Shown here: positions 53,597 to 64,000 of the stretch, in pieces | How positions within the stretch are numbered: the first letter of the stretch is position 1 | How the letters are laid out: every line of letters starts with the position of its first letter | Origin: Buchnera aphidicola (Rhopalosiphum maidis) | Lineage (GTDB): Bacteria; Pseudomonadota; Gammaproteobacteria; Enterobacterales; Enterobacteriaceae | Reading direction: 5' to 3' | Length of the DNA stretch: 64,000 bases | Assembly (NCBI RefSeq): GCF_003671935.1 | Contig: NZ_CP032759.1 | Span: forward strand, 496,001 to 560,000 | Notes under the pieces: generated by a model | The model's input: only the letters and a program-made list of their open reading frames with translations | Told to the model about the DNA's origin: nothing | Database searches by the model: none | Made by a program: the position numbers and the translations under genes

Positions 53597-55027
53597 TTAG
53601 TTTAATAATGATTTTTTTAAATTTAAAAGATCTGTTACTGTTCCTTGAAAAACTTCTGAAGCTGAACAAATCGATTCACTTAAAGTTGGATGCGGATGAA
53701 TAGTAAGTGAAATATCTTCAGCATCACACCCCATCTCAATCGCAAGTCCAATTTCACTGATTAATTCGCTAGCATTTGTACCTACGATAGATCCACCAAT
53801 AATTTTATTAGTATCTTTGTCAAAGATTAACTTTGTCATACCTATATTACAATTTGATGCATTTGCTCTTCCCGATGCACTCCAGGGAAATAAAGAAACT
53901 TCATAATCTATATTATTTTTTTCAGCTTCTTTTTCATTTAAACCTACCCAAGCAATTTCAGGATCAGTATAAGCAACTGATGGAATAACTTTAGGTTCAA
54001 AATAATGTTTTTTACCAGAAATGACTTCAGCAGCAATATGCGCTTGCTGTATTGCTTTGTGAGCTAACATAGGAAAACCTGTGACATCACCAATAGCATA
54101 AATATGAGATATATTTGTTTTTAATTGCTGATTTACTTGAATAAATCCAAATTCGTTTAATTTTAATCCAATTTTTTCTAATCCTAGAGAGTCAATATTT
54201 GGACTTCTTCCAATTGCAACAAGTATATTATCATAATAACAAATATTTTCATTTCTGTTTTCTTGAGCTAAAGTAACAATAAGATCGTTATTTTTTGATC
54301 GTTCAAGTTTTTTAACATGAGTATTTAACAATAAATTAAATTTATTTTTAATTGTTTTTAAATATATGTCAGTGACATCTTTATCTACTGAAGGAAGAAA
54401 AACATTAAATCGATCAACAATATCTACTTTTGAACCCAATGCACTATATATTGTTGCCATTTCTAAACCAATAATACCTCCTCCTATAATTAAAAAACGA
54501 TTAGGTATATTTTTTAGTGATAAAGCATCTGTTGAATCCCAAATTTTATTATCTTCATTAGATAAAGAAGGTATTTTTATAGGTGTGGAGCCGCTAGCAA
54601 TGATTGCATGTTTAAAAAAAATTGTAAAAGAATTTTTTTTATTTTCTACAAAAACACTATGATCAGTATTAAAAAATGCTTTTCCTTGAATAGTTCTTAT
54701 TTTTCTTTTTACCCCCATATTAGCTAATCCAGTAGTAAGTTTATTAATAATTTTTTCTTTCCAATTATTAATTTTTTCAATATCAATAATTGGTTTATTA
54801 AAAAAAACTCCTGTTTCAGATAATTCACTTGCATCTTTTATTACCTTAGCTATATGCAATAATGATTTTGAGGGAATACATCCTACATTTAAACATACAC
54901 CACCTAATTGTTCATAACGTTCTATTAAAACAGTATCTAAATTTAGATCTGCACATCGAAAAGCAGCAGAATAACCTGCAGGTCCTGAACCTATAATTAA
55001 AACTTCGGATTGAATTTCTTGATGCAT
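53597..55027 (-). CDS. lpdA: Dihydrolipoamide dehydrogenase (E3)
   Basis: Reoxidises dihydrolipoamide in the pyruvate dehydrogenase complex with FAD and NAD+. 476 residues against 474. FAD loop IIGSGPAGYSAAFR (about 11-24), redox disulfide Cys45-Cys50 in GGVCLNVGCIPSK, NAD loop FLIIGGGIIGLEMA, and the C-terminal His-Glu pair in HPHPTLSE are intact. Last gene of aceE-aceF-lpdA. Confidence 0.98.
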   Translation of the reverse strand: MHQEIQSEVLIIGSGPAGYSAAFRCADLNLDTVLIERYEQLGGVCLNVGCIPSKSLLHIAKVIKDASELSETGVFFNKPIIDIEKINNWKEKIINKLTTGLANMGVKRKIRTIQGKAFFNTDHSVFVENKKNSFTIFFKHAIIASGSTPIKIPSLSNEDNKIWDSTDALSLKNIPNRFLIIGGGIIGLEMATIYSALGSKVDIVDRFNVFLPSVDKDVTDIYLKTIKNKFNLLLNTHVKKLERSKNNDLIVTLAQENRNENICYYDNILVAIGRSPNIDSLGLEKIGLKLNEFGFIQVNQQLKTNISHIYAIGDVTGFPMLAHKAIQQAHIAAEVISGKKHYFEPKVIPSVAYTDPEIAWVGLNEKEAEKNNIDYEVSLFPWSASGRANASNCNIGMTKLIFDKDTNKIIGGSIVGTNASELISEIGLAIEMGCDAEDISLTIHPHPTLSESICSASEVFQGTVTDLLNLKKSLLN

Positions 55028-55053
55028 TTGAATGAACCTCTTTAGAAAAAAAA

Positions 55054-56277
55054 TTACATAATTAAAAAACGTATATCAGATAATAATTTTCCAATAAAAG
55101 TTAAAAAACGAGCAGCATCTGCTCCATTAATGACACGATGATCATATGATAAAGATAATGGTAACATTAAAGAAGGAATAAATTCTTTTCCGTTCCATAG
55201 TGGTTTGATTGAAGACTTTGAAACTCCCAGAATTGCAACTTCAGGAGCATTGATAATTGGAGAGAACCAACTACCTCCAATTCCACCTAAATTAGAAATT
55301 GTAAAACAACCCTCTTTCATGTCTAATTCATTTAGTTGATTTTCACGCGCTTTCTTTGAAAGAAGAATTAGTTCAGAAGATAAACGTGATATGTTTTTTT
55401 TATCAACATCTTTCAAAACAGGAACAAATAAACCACGTTCAGAATCAACAGCAATACCAACATTAACATAATTCTTTAAAAGAATTGTTTTTTTATTTGA
55501 AGATAAAGAACTATTAAAAATAGGAAATTCTAGCAATGCACACGCTACAGTTTTTATAATGAAAGGTAATATAGTAATATTAGAAATTATATTATTTTTT
55601 TGTTTTTTTTGACTATTATATTTCTGACGAAATTCTTCTAATAAAGTGATATCAACTTCATCAAATTGAGTTACGTGAGGTATATTTACCCAATTTTGAT
55701 GTAAATTTTTACCGACAATTTTTTGAATATTTGTAAGAGATATTTCTTTGAATGAAGGTTTATGAGAATTTTTAATATTATTTTTTTCTATATCAAAAAA
55801 GTTTTTGTTTATAGTATTATTTTTTATATATAATTCAATATCTTCTTTTAAGATACGATTTTTAGGTCCAGAAGGTTTAATATTTTTTAAATCAATGCTT
55901 AAATGACGAGCTAAACGTCTTATAATTGGTGTTGCATGAACTAACATATTTTTTTTAATATTTCTTTCTTCTAAAAAATTTTCACTTGATTTTTTTTCTT
56001 GTTTTATGACATTTAATTCTTTTTTATTTTTAATACGATTAACATTATCAATTTTAAAAACCATAATTGTAGATAAAGTTGTTACTTTTTCACCAACTTT
56101 TATAACAATATCCTTTACAACTCCAGATGTTGGTGATGGTATTTCCATAGAAGCTTTATCTCCTTCTACAGTTATTAACGCTTGATCTAATTTTATTTCT
56201 TCACCAATTTTTACTAATATTTCTGTTACCTCGACTTCATCCAAACCAATATCAGGCATTTTAACTTCAATATGCAC
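55054..56277 (-). CDS. aceF: Dihydrolipoamide acetyltransferase (E2) with a single lipoyl domain
   Basis: E2 core of pyruvate dehydrogenase. 407 residues against about 630 in E. coli, because there is only one lipoyl domain (residues 1-75, lipoylated Lys41 in VEGDKASMEI) rather than three. A peripheral-subunit-binding domain (about 110-150, HATPIIRRLARHLSIDL) and the catalytic domain (about 170-407) follow. The catalytic motif reads DHRVINGADAA (His380, Asn384); Asn at this site also occurs in Azotobacter E2. Cotranscribed with aceE. Confidence 0.97.
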   Translation of the reverse strand: MHIEVKMPDIGLDEVEVTEILVKIGEEIKLDQALITVEGDKASMEIPSPTSGVVKDIVIKVGEKVTTLSTIMVFKIDNVNRIKNKKELNVIKQEKKSSENFLEERNIKKNMLVHATPIIRRLARHLSIDLKNIKPSGPKNRILKEDIELYIKNNTINKNFFDIEKNNIKNSHKPSFKEISLTNIQKIVGKNLHQNWVNIPHVTQFDEVDITLLEEFRQKYNSQKKQKNNIISNITILPFIIKTVACALLEFPIFNSSLSSNKKTILLKNYVNVGIAVDSERGLFVPVLKDVDKKNISRLSSELILLSKKARENQLNELDMKEGCFTISNLGGIGGSWFSPIINAPEVAILGVSKSSIKPLWNGKEFIPSLMLPLSLSYDHRVINGADAARFLTFIGKLLSDIRFLIM

Positions 56278-56290
56278 TTTTCTTTACCTC

Positions 56291-58957
56291 TTAAGCTAAA
56301 CGCGGATTAATTTTATCTGCATTAATATTAAATTTAATAATCGCTTCTTCTACTACTTTTTTATTAATATTATTTAATTTAGCTAACAAGTTTAAAGCAG
56401 CTACCACAATATAATAAGCACTAACTTCAAAATGGTCACGTAATTTATCACGACTATCTGAACGTCCAAAACCATCTGTACCTAATACATAATATTCATT
56501 TGATGGAATATAATGACGAATTTGTTCAGCAAATAACTTCATATAATCAGTTGCTGCTACAGCTGGAGAAGAATTCATTACAGTTTTAATATAAGCAATT
56601 CTTTTTTTTTCAAATGGATGTAGCATATTCCATCTTTCACAGTCTTCACCATTTCTAGCTAATTCTGTAAACGAAGTTACACTATAAATATCTGCAGTTA
56701 TAGAATAATCATTAGATAAAATTTCACCAGCTTTACAAACACAACGTAAAATAGCTCCAGATCCCATTAACTGTACTTTTAATTTAGTTCCTTGAAAAGT
56801 TTTTAACTTATAAATTCCTTTACAAATACCTTGCTCTACGCCTTTTGGCATGGCAGGCATGTAATAATTTTCATTAATTGTTGTAATATAATAATATATG
56901 TTTTCTTGAAGAGGACCATACATTCTTCTTAATCCATCTTGTATTATAACAGCAACTTCATAAGCAAATGCAGGATCGTAAGAAATACAATTAGGAATTG
57001 TTAATGATTGTATATGACTATGACCATCTTCATGCTGTAAACCTTCTCCGTTTAAAGTAGTTCTTCCAGAAGTTCCTCCAATAAGAAAACCTCTTGCTTG
57101 CTGATCACCAGCAGCCCAAAAAAGATCACCTATTCTTTGAAAACCAAATATTGAATAATAAATATAAAAAGGAATCATAGGAAAATTATTCGTACTATAA
57201 GAAGTAGCCGCTGCTAACCAAGACGAAGCAGCACCTAGTTCATTTATTCCTTCTTGCAATATTTGTCCTTTTTTGTCTTCTTTATAATAAGCTAATTGTT
57301 CTCGATCTTGAGGAATATATTTTTGTCCAATAGAACTATAAATTCCAATCATTCTAAACAAACCTTCCATGCCAAATGTACGAGCTTCATCTGCTATGAT
57401 TGGAACTATTAAATTTTTAATGCAATGATTTTTTAAAATTAAATTTAAAACACGAACAAAAGCAACAGTAGTGGAAATTTTTTTATTTTGTTCTTCTAAT
57501 AAAGATTTAAAGTCTATTAAATCTGGAATATTTAATGCATTAGTAAATTTAGATAAACGAAATGGGATATAACCACCCAGTTTTTTTCTTTGTTGATGCA
57601 TATAGCAATATTCTTTAGAATTTTTTTCAAAAACAACATATGGTAATTCTTCAATATCTTTATTTAATATAGGAATATTAAAACGATCTCGAATGTAAAT
57701 AATTCCATTAACATTAATTTTTTTTATTTGATGTGCTGTATTTTTACCTTCAGCAATAACACCCATACCATATCCTTTAACTGTATGAGCCAAAATAACA
57801 GTTGGTTTATCTTTGATCTCCTTGGCTTTTTTTAATGCGTTAAACAGCTTTTTAGGATCATGTCCTCCCCTATTTAAATTCCATATTTCTTCATCTGTCA
57901 TATCTTTTACTAATTCTAATGTTTCTTTATATTTACCAAAAAAATACTTTCGAACATATGCTCCATCTTTTGACTTTAACGTTTGATAGTCACCATCTAT
58001 TGTTTCATTCATTAGTTGAATTAATTTTCCAGTTTTATCTTTTTTTAATAAAACGTCCCATTTTCCTCCCCATATCACTTTTATAACTTTCCATCCAGCT
58101 CCATAAAAAAAACTCTCTAATTCATTTACAATTTTACCATTACCTACTACTGGACCATCTAGTCTTTGTAAATTACAGTTTATTATAAAAATTAAATTAT
58201 CTAATTTTTCACGAACAGCAATAGAAATAGCTCCTTTAGATTCTGGTTCATCCATCTCACCATCTCCTAAAAAAGCATAAACTGTCTGTTTAGATGTATT
58301 TTTTAATTCACGATTTTGTAAATATTTTAAAAATTTTGCTTGATAAATAGCACAAAGAGGTCCTAATCCCATTGAAACAGTTGGAAATTGCCAAAAATTG
58401 GGCATTAATTTAGGATGGGGATAAGAAGACAACCCTTTCCCATCAACTTCTTGCCTAAAATTGTCAATTTGTTCTTTTGACAAGCGACCTTCTAAAAAAG
58501 ACCTAGCATAAATACCTGGAGCAATATGACCTTGAAAATAAACTAAATCACCTCCATCTTCATTATTTCTAGAACGAAAAAAATGATTGAAACATACCTC
58601 ATATATTGTTGCAGAAGATTGAAAAGAAGATAAATGCCCTCCTAACTCTAAATTTTTTTTGGAAGCACGTAAAACCATCATTATGGCGTTCCAACGAATA
58701 GCTGAACGAATACGTCTTTCTAAAATTAAATCGCCTGGATATTCAATTTCTTCTTCACTACTAATTGTATTAATATAATCGCTAGTAAAAAAACATTTAA
58801 AAAAATTCGATCTAGTTATTTTAGACTTCTTCAAGATCTTTTCAATTAAAAATTTAGCTCTTTCGAGACCTTCTTCACGAATAACAGATTCAATTGATTG
58901 TACCCAATCGTTAGTTTCGATTGGGTCCACGTCATCATTATATAAATTTTCTGACAT
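56291..58957 (-). CDS. aceE: Pyruvate dehydrogenase E1 component
   Basis: Thiamine-diphosphate-dependent decarboxylase of pyruvate, feeding acetyl-CoA. 888 residues against 887. The N-terminal E2-binding region (DVDPIETNDWVQSI) and the TPP motif GDGEMDEPES...NCNLQRLDGP are intact, as is GGTSGRTTLNGEGLQHEDG. pdhR, which precedes aceE in E. coli, is absent; upstream is a 231-base gap and then guaC. Confidence 0.98.
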   Translation of the reverse strand: MSENLYNDDVDPIETNDWVQSIESVIREEGLERAKFLIEKILKKSKITRSNFFKCFFTSDYINTISSEEEIEYPGDLILERRIRSAIRWNAIMMVLRASKKNLELGGHLSSFQSSATIYEVCFNHFFRSRNNEDGGDLVYFQGHIAPGIYARSFLEGRLSKEQIDNFRQEVDGKGLSSYPHPKLMPNFWQFPTVSMGLGPLCAIYQAKFLKYLQNRELKNTSKQTVYAFLGDGEMDEPESKGAISIAVREKLDNLIFIINCNLQRLDGPVVGNGKIVNELESFFYGAGWKVIKVIWGGKWDVLLKKDKTGKLIQLMNETIDGDYQTLKSKDGAYVRKYFFGKYKETLELVKDMTDEEIWNLNRGGHDPKKLFNALKKAKEIKDKPTVILAHTVKGYGMGVIAEGKNTAHQIKKINVNGIIYIRDRFNIPILNKDIEELPYVVFEKNSKEYCYMHQQRKKLGGYIPFRLSKFTNALNIPDLIDFKSLLEEQNKKISTTVAFVRVLNLILKNHCIKNLIVPIIADEARTFGMEGLFRMIGIYSSIGQKYIPQDREQLAYYKEDKKGQILQEGINELGAASSWLAAATSYSTNNFPMIPFYIYYSIFGFQRIGDLFWAAGDQQARGFLIGGTSGRTTLNGEGLQHEDGHSHIQSLTIPNCISYDPAFAYEVAVIIQDGLRRMYGPLQENIYYYITTINENYYMPAMPKGVEQGICKGIYKLKTFQGTKLKVQLMGSGAILRCVCKAGEILSNDYSITADIYSVTSFTELARNGEDCERWNMLHPFEKKRIAYIKTVMNSSPAVAATDYMKLFAEQIRHYIPSNEYYVLGTDGFGRSDSRDKLRDHFEVSAYYIVVAALNLLAKLNNINKKVVEEAIIKFNINADKINPRLA

Positions 58958-59188
58958 GGTTTAAATTCCTTATGTATTGTATTTAAAAAAAATGAAATTT
59001 AACTCTTCAAATATCATTACTTTTAAAGTAATAATCAATTTTATGTAATTAAGTAATTTTAATTTTTTAAAAAAGAGAATTTTTTTATTTAAGACAACTG
59101 TCAACTTCTAAAAAAAATCAACAAAACTAACTATATAGTATAATTAATTTTATTGATTTTATTTTTTTAACTTTTAAAAAAATCCATT
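58958..59188. promoter_or_regulatory. aceE upstream region
   Basis: About 230 bases without a gene. On the minus strand a perfect TTGACA lies at 59099-59104, but no good -10 box appears at the proper spacing (AATTCT at 17 bases). GACAACTGTC (59093-59102) is a small palindrome overlapping it. No PdhR-type operator was recognised, in line with the lack of pdhR nearby. Confidence 0.35.
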
Positions 59189-60238
59189 TTAATTTTTAAA
59201 ATTATTAAAAATACGATTTTCTTGTTCGCTAACTCGTATAAAAGTAGTCCTTTTAGTTAACTCTTTTAACTTTTGTGCTCCTACGTAAGTACAAGAAGAA
59301 CGAAGTCCTCCTAAAATATCACGTACAGTTATATCTACGTTGCCACGAAAAGGTATTTTAACTATTTTCCCTTCAGATGCACGATATCCTGGAATTTTAC
59401 CTATATATCGTTTCATTGCAGAAATAGAACTCATACCATAAAATAACATAAACTTTTTAGATTTTTCTTTGATTATTTTTCCCAAACATTCAGTGTGCCC
59501 TGCAAAAATACCACCCAACATAACAAAATCAGCACCACCTCCAAAAGCCTTTGCAATATCTCCAGAAACAGTACAGCCTCCATCACTAATGATTTGACCG
59601 TTTAATCCATGTGCAGCATCTGCGCACTCTATAATAGCTGATAATTGTGGGTAACCTACTCCTGTTTTTACTCTTGTAGTACATACGGAACCAGGTCCTA
59701 TACCTACTTTTACTATATCTGCTCCAGATAATATTAATTCTTCAACCATTTCACCAGTAACAACGTTACCTGCACAAATAATTTTATCTGGAAAAAAATC
59801 TCTTACTTTTTTCAAAAAAGAAACAAAATACTCAGAATAACCGTTAGCTACATCAATGCAAATATATTTTAATTCAGAAGACAAAGAAAAAATTTTTTTT
59901 ATCTTTAAAAAATCTAAATTAGATGTTCCAATTGAAACAATGACATGTTTCAATATATTTTTTGAAGAAATTTGAATAAAATCTTTCCATTCATCAAAAG
60001 AATAATATTTATGTACTGCTGTTAATATATTAAATTTAGATAAAGATTCAGCCATACGAAAAGTACCTATAGTATCCATATTAGCTGCAATAATTGGAAT
60101 TCCTAACCATTTTATGGTAGAATATTTAAAAGAAAAACAACGAATAAGATTAACTTCCGAACGACTTTTTAAAGTAGATCTTTTTGGCCTTATCAGAACA
60201 TCTTTAAAACCTAGTTTAATATCTTCTTCAATACGCAT
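59189..60238 (-). CDS. guaC: GMP reductase
   Basis: Reduces GMP to IMP with NADPH. 349 residues against 347. Catalytic Cys186 in GPGSVCTTR and the phosphate-binding DGGCTVSGD and GGIFAGH segments are present. With gpt in this window it links guanine salvage to IMP and thus to adenine nucleotides. Divergent from coaE. Confidence 0.97.
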   Translation of the reverse strand: MRIEEDIKLGFKDVLIRPKRSTLKSRSEVNLIRCFSFKYSTIKWLGIPIIAANMDTIGTFRMAESLSKFNILTAVHKYYSFDEWKDFIQISSKNILKHVIVSIGTSNLDFLKIKKIFSLSSELKYICIDVANGYSEYFVSFLKKVRDFFPDKIICAGNVVTGEMVEELILSGADIVKVGIGPGSVCTTRVKTGVGYPQLSAIIECADAAHGLNGQIISDGGCTVSGDIAKAFGGGADFVMLGGIFAGHTECLGKIIKEKSKKFMLFYGMSSISAMKRYIGKIPGYRASEGKIVKIPFRGNVDITVRDILGGLRSSCTYVGAQKLKELTKRTTFIRVSEQENRIFNNFKN

Positions 60239-60375
60239 AAAATAAAAGTCCTGTACTAAATATTAAAATATGATATAAAAAATTTTATAATATAAAAATA
60301 GTTTTTTTAATAAAAATTGAATATTTCGTATTTTTAGTACTATTAAATATCTAAAATTAAATAAATAAAACAATT

Positions 60376-61023
60376 ATGACTTATATTGTAGCACTTACTG
60401 GAGGAATTTGTAGTGGAAAAACTACTGTTTCTGATAGCTTTAAAAAAATAGGTGTTAATATTATTGATACTGATATCATTGGAAGAGAAATAATAGAAAA
60501 AAAAACAAAAATATCAAGTTCTATTAAAAAAAAATTCGGTAAAACAATATTAAATAAAGACAATTCAATAAACCGTTTTTTTCTGAGAAATTATATTTTT
60601 AATGATAAAAAAAGTAGATTATGGTTGGAACATATACTACATCCTATAATTTTAAAAGAAAGTAAAAAAAAGATAGAATCAACAAAATCAAATTGGTGTT
60701 TATGGGTTGTTCCATTACTTTTTGAAAAAAAAATAGAAAAAAAAGCAAACCGAATACTTTTAATTGACACACCAGTAAGAACACAAATCAAACGTATAGT
60801 AAAACGAGATAAAATAAGTATTTATGAAGCTAAAAAAATTATTGCTCATCAAATTAGTAGAAAGAAAAGAATTTATTTATCAGATGATATTATATTAAAT
60901 AAAAATAAAAATATTAAAAAATTAAATTCATACGTGTACTATCTTAATAATTTTTATATGTATTTATCAAAAAAAAATAATCAAAGAAATATAAAAAAAA
61001 ATAATCTAACTAAGTTTTACTAA
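60376..61023 (+). CDS. coaE: Dephospho-CoA kinase
   Basis: Last step of CoA synthesis. 215 residues against 206. P-loop GGICSGKTT at residues 9-17, the acceptor-site DTDIIGREI, and HPIILKESKKKI are conserved. The last 20 or so residues are Lys/Asn-rich beyond the family end. The stop codon overlaps the stop of convergent mutT by four bases. Confidence 0.95.
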   Translation: MTYIVALTGGICSGKTTVSDSFKKIGVNIIDTDIIGREIIEKKTKISSSIKKKFGKTILNKDNSINRFFLRNYIFNDKKSRLWLEHILHPIILKESKKKIESTKSNWCLWVVPLLFEKKIEKKANRILLIDTPVRTQIKRIVKRDKISIYEAKKIIAHQISRKKRIYLSDDIILNKNKNIKKLNSYVYYLNNFYMYLSKKNNQRNIKKNNLTKFY

Positions 61024-61424
61024 AACATATGTATTTTTTTATAAATTACATTTCTTTCTAAAGCGTTAATAATATTATTATTTGGCGTGGGAAAATTAAA
61101 ATATTTTAAATTATCAAAAAATATCCATTGATATACATATCCTTCTTTACTATATGCTCTGCCTTTCCATTTAGTAACTAAAAAAAAATATAATTTTATT
61201 TTTTTATAAAAAAACTCAATACATCGAAAACAGCGAAATTTCAATATCTTAAGATCTACTTCTTCTGACAACTCTCGCTTTAAAGCATGTATTAGAGTTT
61301 CATTTTTTTTTACTTTTCCTCCTGGAAATTCCCATAAATCCGAAAAATATTTGTTTTTTTTTGCTTTAGTAATATAAATTTTATTTTTTTTTATAATTAT
61401 TCCAATTGCTATATTATAATTCAT
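61020..61424 (-). CDS. mutT: 8-oxo-dGTP diphosphatase MutT
   Basis: Hydrolyses 8-oxo-dGTP to prevent A:T to C:G mutation. 134 residues against 129. The Nudix box is recognisable as GGKVKKNET then KRELSEEVDL; it keeps the catalytic Glu residues and RE-EE core, but the conserved Gly near its end (EEVG in E. coli) is Asp. The N-terminal sheet (IAIGIIIKKNKIYITKAKKN) and WEFPGGK are as expected. Upstream of it is secA, as in E. coli reversed. Confidence 0.93.
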   Translation of the reverse strand: MNYNIAIGIIIKKNKIYITKAKKNKYFSDLWEFPGGKVKKNETLIHALKRELSEEVDLKILKFRCFRCIEFFYKKIKLYFFLVTKWKGRAYSKEGYVYQWIFFDNLKYFNFPTPNNNIINALERNVIYKKIHMF

Positions 61425-61458
61425 TAAGTAAAATCCAGATTAAAAATTTTAAAAAAAC

Positions 61459-64000
61459 TTATAAACTTCCATGACAATACTTATATTTTTTTTCAGATCC
61501 ACAAAAACAAGGTGTATTTCTTCCTATTTTAATATTGTCGTTTAATACAAAAGAGTTATTATTAATATTTAAATTTATATTTCTCTTTATATAAGATAAA
61601 TCTAATTTACTGAGAAAAGATATAACCTCATATTTTAATAATTCCAACATATTAGAAAACATATTAAAAGATTCACGTTTGTATTCCTGTTTAGGATCTT
61701 TTTGGGCGTAACCACGTAAATGAATCCCTTGTCTTAAATAATCCATTGCAGATAAATGTTCTTTCCAAAGAGAATCTAGTGTTTGTAGCATAATAGATTT
61801 TTCTATCATTCTGATGTTAGAAAAACCTATTTCAACTTCTTTTTTAAGATAATTTTTTTTTGCAATATCAATAATTTTTTTTACAATATTTTCTTTTTTT
61901 ATATCAGGATCTTTTTTTAACCAATCTTGAATTGATATGTTTAAGTTAAATTCAATATTTAATTTTTTTTCTAAATCTAAAATATTCCATTTGTTTTTTG
62001 GAAAATCGAAATTTACATGTGTTTTAATTGTACGATACAATACGTCTTTTAAAATATCGTAAATAGTTTTTTGAATGTTTTTTGAATCAATTAATTTATT
62101 ACGCTGTGCATAAATTACACGACGTTGTTCATTGCATACATCATCATATTCTAATAATTGTTTTCTAATGTCAAAGTTACGATTTTCTACTTTTTTTTGA
62201 GCATTTTCTATGGCTTTTGTAACCCAAGGATGTTCAATAGCTTCATTAAAAGATAGTCCTAACTTTCTCATCATACTAATGATTTTATCAGATGCAAAAA
62301 TCCTCATTAGTGAATCTTCCATAGACAGGTAAAAACGTGAAGAGCCACTGTCTCCTTGTCGACCAGAACGTCCTCTTAATTGATTATCAATCCGACGTGA
62401 TTCATGACGCTCAGTACCAATAATATGCAATCCTCCAGATAAAACAACTAAATCATGTTGTTTCTTCCAATTTATCTTAATTTTTTCAATTTTATCTAAA
62501 CATACATTTTTTTCTAATTCTGATTCTAAACTACCTCCTAGTACAATATCTGTGCCTCGACCTGCCATATTAGTAGCAATTGTTACTGATTTCGCTTTTC
62601 CTGCCTGAGCTATAATTTCAGCTTCTCTTGCATGAAATTTAGCATTTAAAACATTATGCTTAATATTTAATTTTTTTAGTTTTTTTGAAATCATTTCTGA
62701 TTTCTCAATTGAAATTGTACCTACTAAGACAGGTTGATTTTTTTTTATACAATTTTGAATATCTTTTAAAATAGCGTTTATTTTTTCTTCTTCAGTCATA
62801 TAAACTAAATCAGGCATATCTTTTCTTATCATTGGCTTATTTGTAGGAATGGTAATAGTGTCCAGATTATAAATTGAACTAAATTCAAAAGATTCAGTTG
62901 AAGCAGTACCTGTCATACCGGCTATTTTTTTATATAAACGAAAATAATTTTGAAATGTAATCGATGCTAAAGTTTGATTTTCATTTTTTATAACAACGTT
63001 TTCTTTTGCTTCTATTGCTTGATGCAGTCCATCAGACCATCTTCTACCTGGCATAGTTCGACCTGTGTGTTCATCCACAATAATAACATTGTTACCTTGT
63101 ACAAGGTAATCTACATTTCGTGTAAATAAATTATGCGCACGTAAAGCGGATATGACATGATGCATTAATATAATATTATTTGAAGAATATAAAGATTCTC
63201 CTTTTTTCATTAATTTTTGATTAAGTAATAGCTTTTCAACTTCAACTAAACCTCTTTCAGTTAAATATATTTGTTTTGATTTTTCATCAATAGAAAAATG
63301 ACCATTTCCGTGAAATTTTTCTGAATCTTCTTTTTTTTGACAAATTAAAGATGACACTAATTTGTTAATTTCTTTATATAAAAAAGAACTATCTTCTGAA
63401 GGTCCAGAAATAATTAAAGGCGTTCTAGCTTCATCTATTAAAATAGAATCAACCTCATCTACTAAAGCATAATTTAACTCACGTTGAACTCTTTCTTCAG
63501 GAGAAAAAACCATATTATCTCGAAGATAATCAAATCCGTATTCATTATTAGTACCATAAGTAATATCACATAAATAAGCCTTTTTTTTATCAAGAAAAGA
63601 CATTTCAGATAAATTTAAACCAACTTTCAAACCAAGAAATTCAAATAAAGGAGTATTTTTTTTAGCATCTCGCTCTGCTAAATAGTCATTCATAGTAACT
63701 ATATGTACTCCTCGACCTGTTAATGCATTTAAATAAGAGGGTAAAGTTGAAGTTAATGTTTTTCCTTCTCCTGTACGCATTTCTGCAATACATTGTTTAT
63801 TTAAAACTATACCACCAAGAATTTGAACATCAAAATGACGCATATTGAAAACACGACGACTTGCTTCTCGAACTGTTGCGAAAGATTCTGGTAATAAATT
63901 ATCTAAACTTTCACCATTTTGTAATCTTATACGAAATAATTTAGTATTTTCTTGCAGTTTCTTATCTGATAATTTTTTAAATCTTTCTTCTAATTGATTA
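61459..64000 (-). CDS. secA: Protein translocase ATPase SecA (partial, 5' end outside window)
   Basis: Motor of Sec protein export. The frame is open to the right edge: upstream of the Met at 63843 it reads [14 protein letters not shown] and [10 protein letters not shown], matching E. coli from about residue 35, so about 30 N-terminal residues are missing. Walker [21 protein letters not shown] and [17 protein letters not shown] are conserved. The C-terminal zinc motif [14 protein letters not shown] is retained, though the preceding linker is shorter than in E. coli. secM is not nearby to judge. Confidence 0.98.
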   Translation of the reverse strand, partial: NQLEERFKKLSDKKLQENTKLFRIRLQNGESLDNLLPESFATVREASRRVFNMRHFDVQILGGIVLNKQCIAEMRTGEGKTLTSTLPSYLNALTGRGVHIVTMNDYLAERDAKKNTPLFEFLGLKVGLNLSEMSFLDKKKAYLCDITYGTNNEYGFDYLRDNMVFSPEERVQRELNYALVDEVDSILIDEARTPLIISGPSEDSSFLYKEINKLVSSLICQKKEDSEKFHGNGHFSIDEKSKQIYLTERGLVEVEKLLLNQKLMKKGESLYSSNNIILMHHVISALRAHNLFTRNVDYLVQGNNVIIVDEHTGRTMPGRRWSDGLHQAIEAKENVVIKNENQTLASITFQNYFRLYKKIAGMTGTASTESFEFSSIYNLDTITIPTNKPMIRKDMPDLVYMTEEEKINAILKDIQNCIKKNQPVLVGTISIEKSEMISKKLKKLNIKHNVLNAKFHAREAEIIAQAGKAKSVTIATNMAGRGTDIVLGGSLESELEKNVCLDKIEKIKINWKKQHDLVVLSGGLHIIGTERHESRRIDNQLRGRSGRQGDSGSSRFYLSMEDSLMRIFASDKIISMMRKLGLSFNEAIEHPWVTKAIENAQKKVENRNFDIRKQLLEYDDVCNEQRRVIYAQRNKLIDSKNIQKTIYDILKDVLYRTIKTHVNFDFPKNKWNILDLEKKLNIEFNLNISIQDWLKKDPDIKKENIVKKIIDIAKKNYLKKEVEIGFSNIRMIEKSIMLQTLDSLWKEHLSAMDYLRQGIHLRGYAQKDPKQEYKRESFNMFSNMLELLKYEVISFLSKLDLSYIKRNINLNINNNSFVLNDNIKIGRNTPCFCGSEKKYKYCHGSL

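Noticed and set aside
55120..55145. AceF catalytic motif HxxxDG reading His-Arg-Val-Ile-Asn-Gly, as a possible inactive E2
   Set aside because: Asn at this site occurs in the active E2 of Azotobacter, and the rest of the catalytic domain is conserved.

Overview
This window is a piece of a very AT-rich, gene-dense, strongly reduced gammaproteobacterial chromosome. Gene content, the lone 16S rRNA unit without 23S, single-copy E. coli-like orthologues in shortened E. coli blocks, retained flagellar export genes and retained ilvIH/dapD all point to Buchnera aphidicola, the obligate aphid endosymbiont, probably from an aphid of the Aphidinae. No insertion sequence, prophage, CRISPR array or toxin system was seen.

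Layout. 1-3.3 kb: end of era, acpS, tadA, smpB, rnfH, grpE, gpt. 3.4-6.3 kb: gmhA, tRNA-Asp, dnaQ/rnhA (divergent), gloB, whose 3' end runs into tRNA-Ala. 6.2-8.15 kb, minus strand: 16S rRNA, tRNA-Ile and tRNA-Ala with a recognisable boxA leader and a long processing stem. 8.4-10.1 kb: argS (frameshifted). 10.2-13.5 kb: flhBA. 13.6-30.6 kb: proS, then the minus-strand block dnaE, fabZ, bamA, uppS, dxr, frr, pyrH, tsf, rpsB, divergent map-dapD, and degP. 30.8-34.3 kb: apbE and ilvIH. 34.5-50.2 kb: the division and cell wall (dcw) cluster rsmH-ftsL-ftsI-murE-murF-mraY-murD-ftsW-murG-murC-ddlB-ftsA-ftsZ, lacking mraZ, ftsQ and lpxC. 50.4-53.5 kb: erpA, mtnN, speE, speD. 53.6-64 kb: lpdA-aceF-aceE, guaC, coaE, mutT and secA, which runs off the right edge.

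The most striking signal is a set of single-base frameshifts at long homopolymers. Seven plus-strand genes (argS, ftsL, murE, murF, murD, ftsW, murC) each break at a run of 8 to 11 identical bases, and in every case one extra base in that run restores a full family-length protein. All four Mur ligases (MurC, D, E, F) are affected, while mraY, murG, ddlB, ftsI, ftsA and ftsZ in the same cluster are intact, and none of the roughly 28 kb of minus-strand coding sequence is broken. Two readings compete: slippage of RNA polymerase on poly(A)/poly(U) rescues (and perhaps limits) peptidoglycan synthesis, as has been reported for Buchnera and Blochmannia; or the sequencing undercounted long homopolymers.

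Other points: FlhB carries NPIR instead of the NPTH self-cleavage motif; ApbE has lost its lipoprotein cysteine; gmhA persists although lpxA, lpxB, lpxD and lpxC are gone from their usual places; FtsL is truncated and FtsQ absent; several long perfect hairpins sit between genes.
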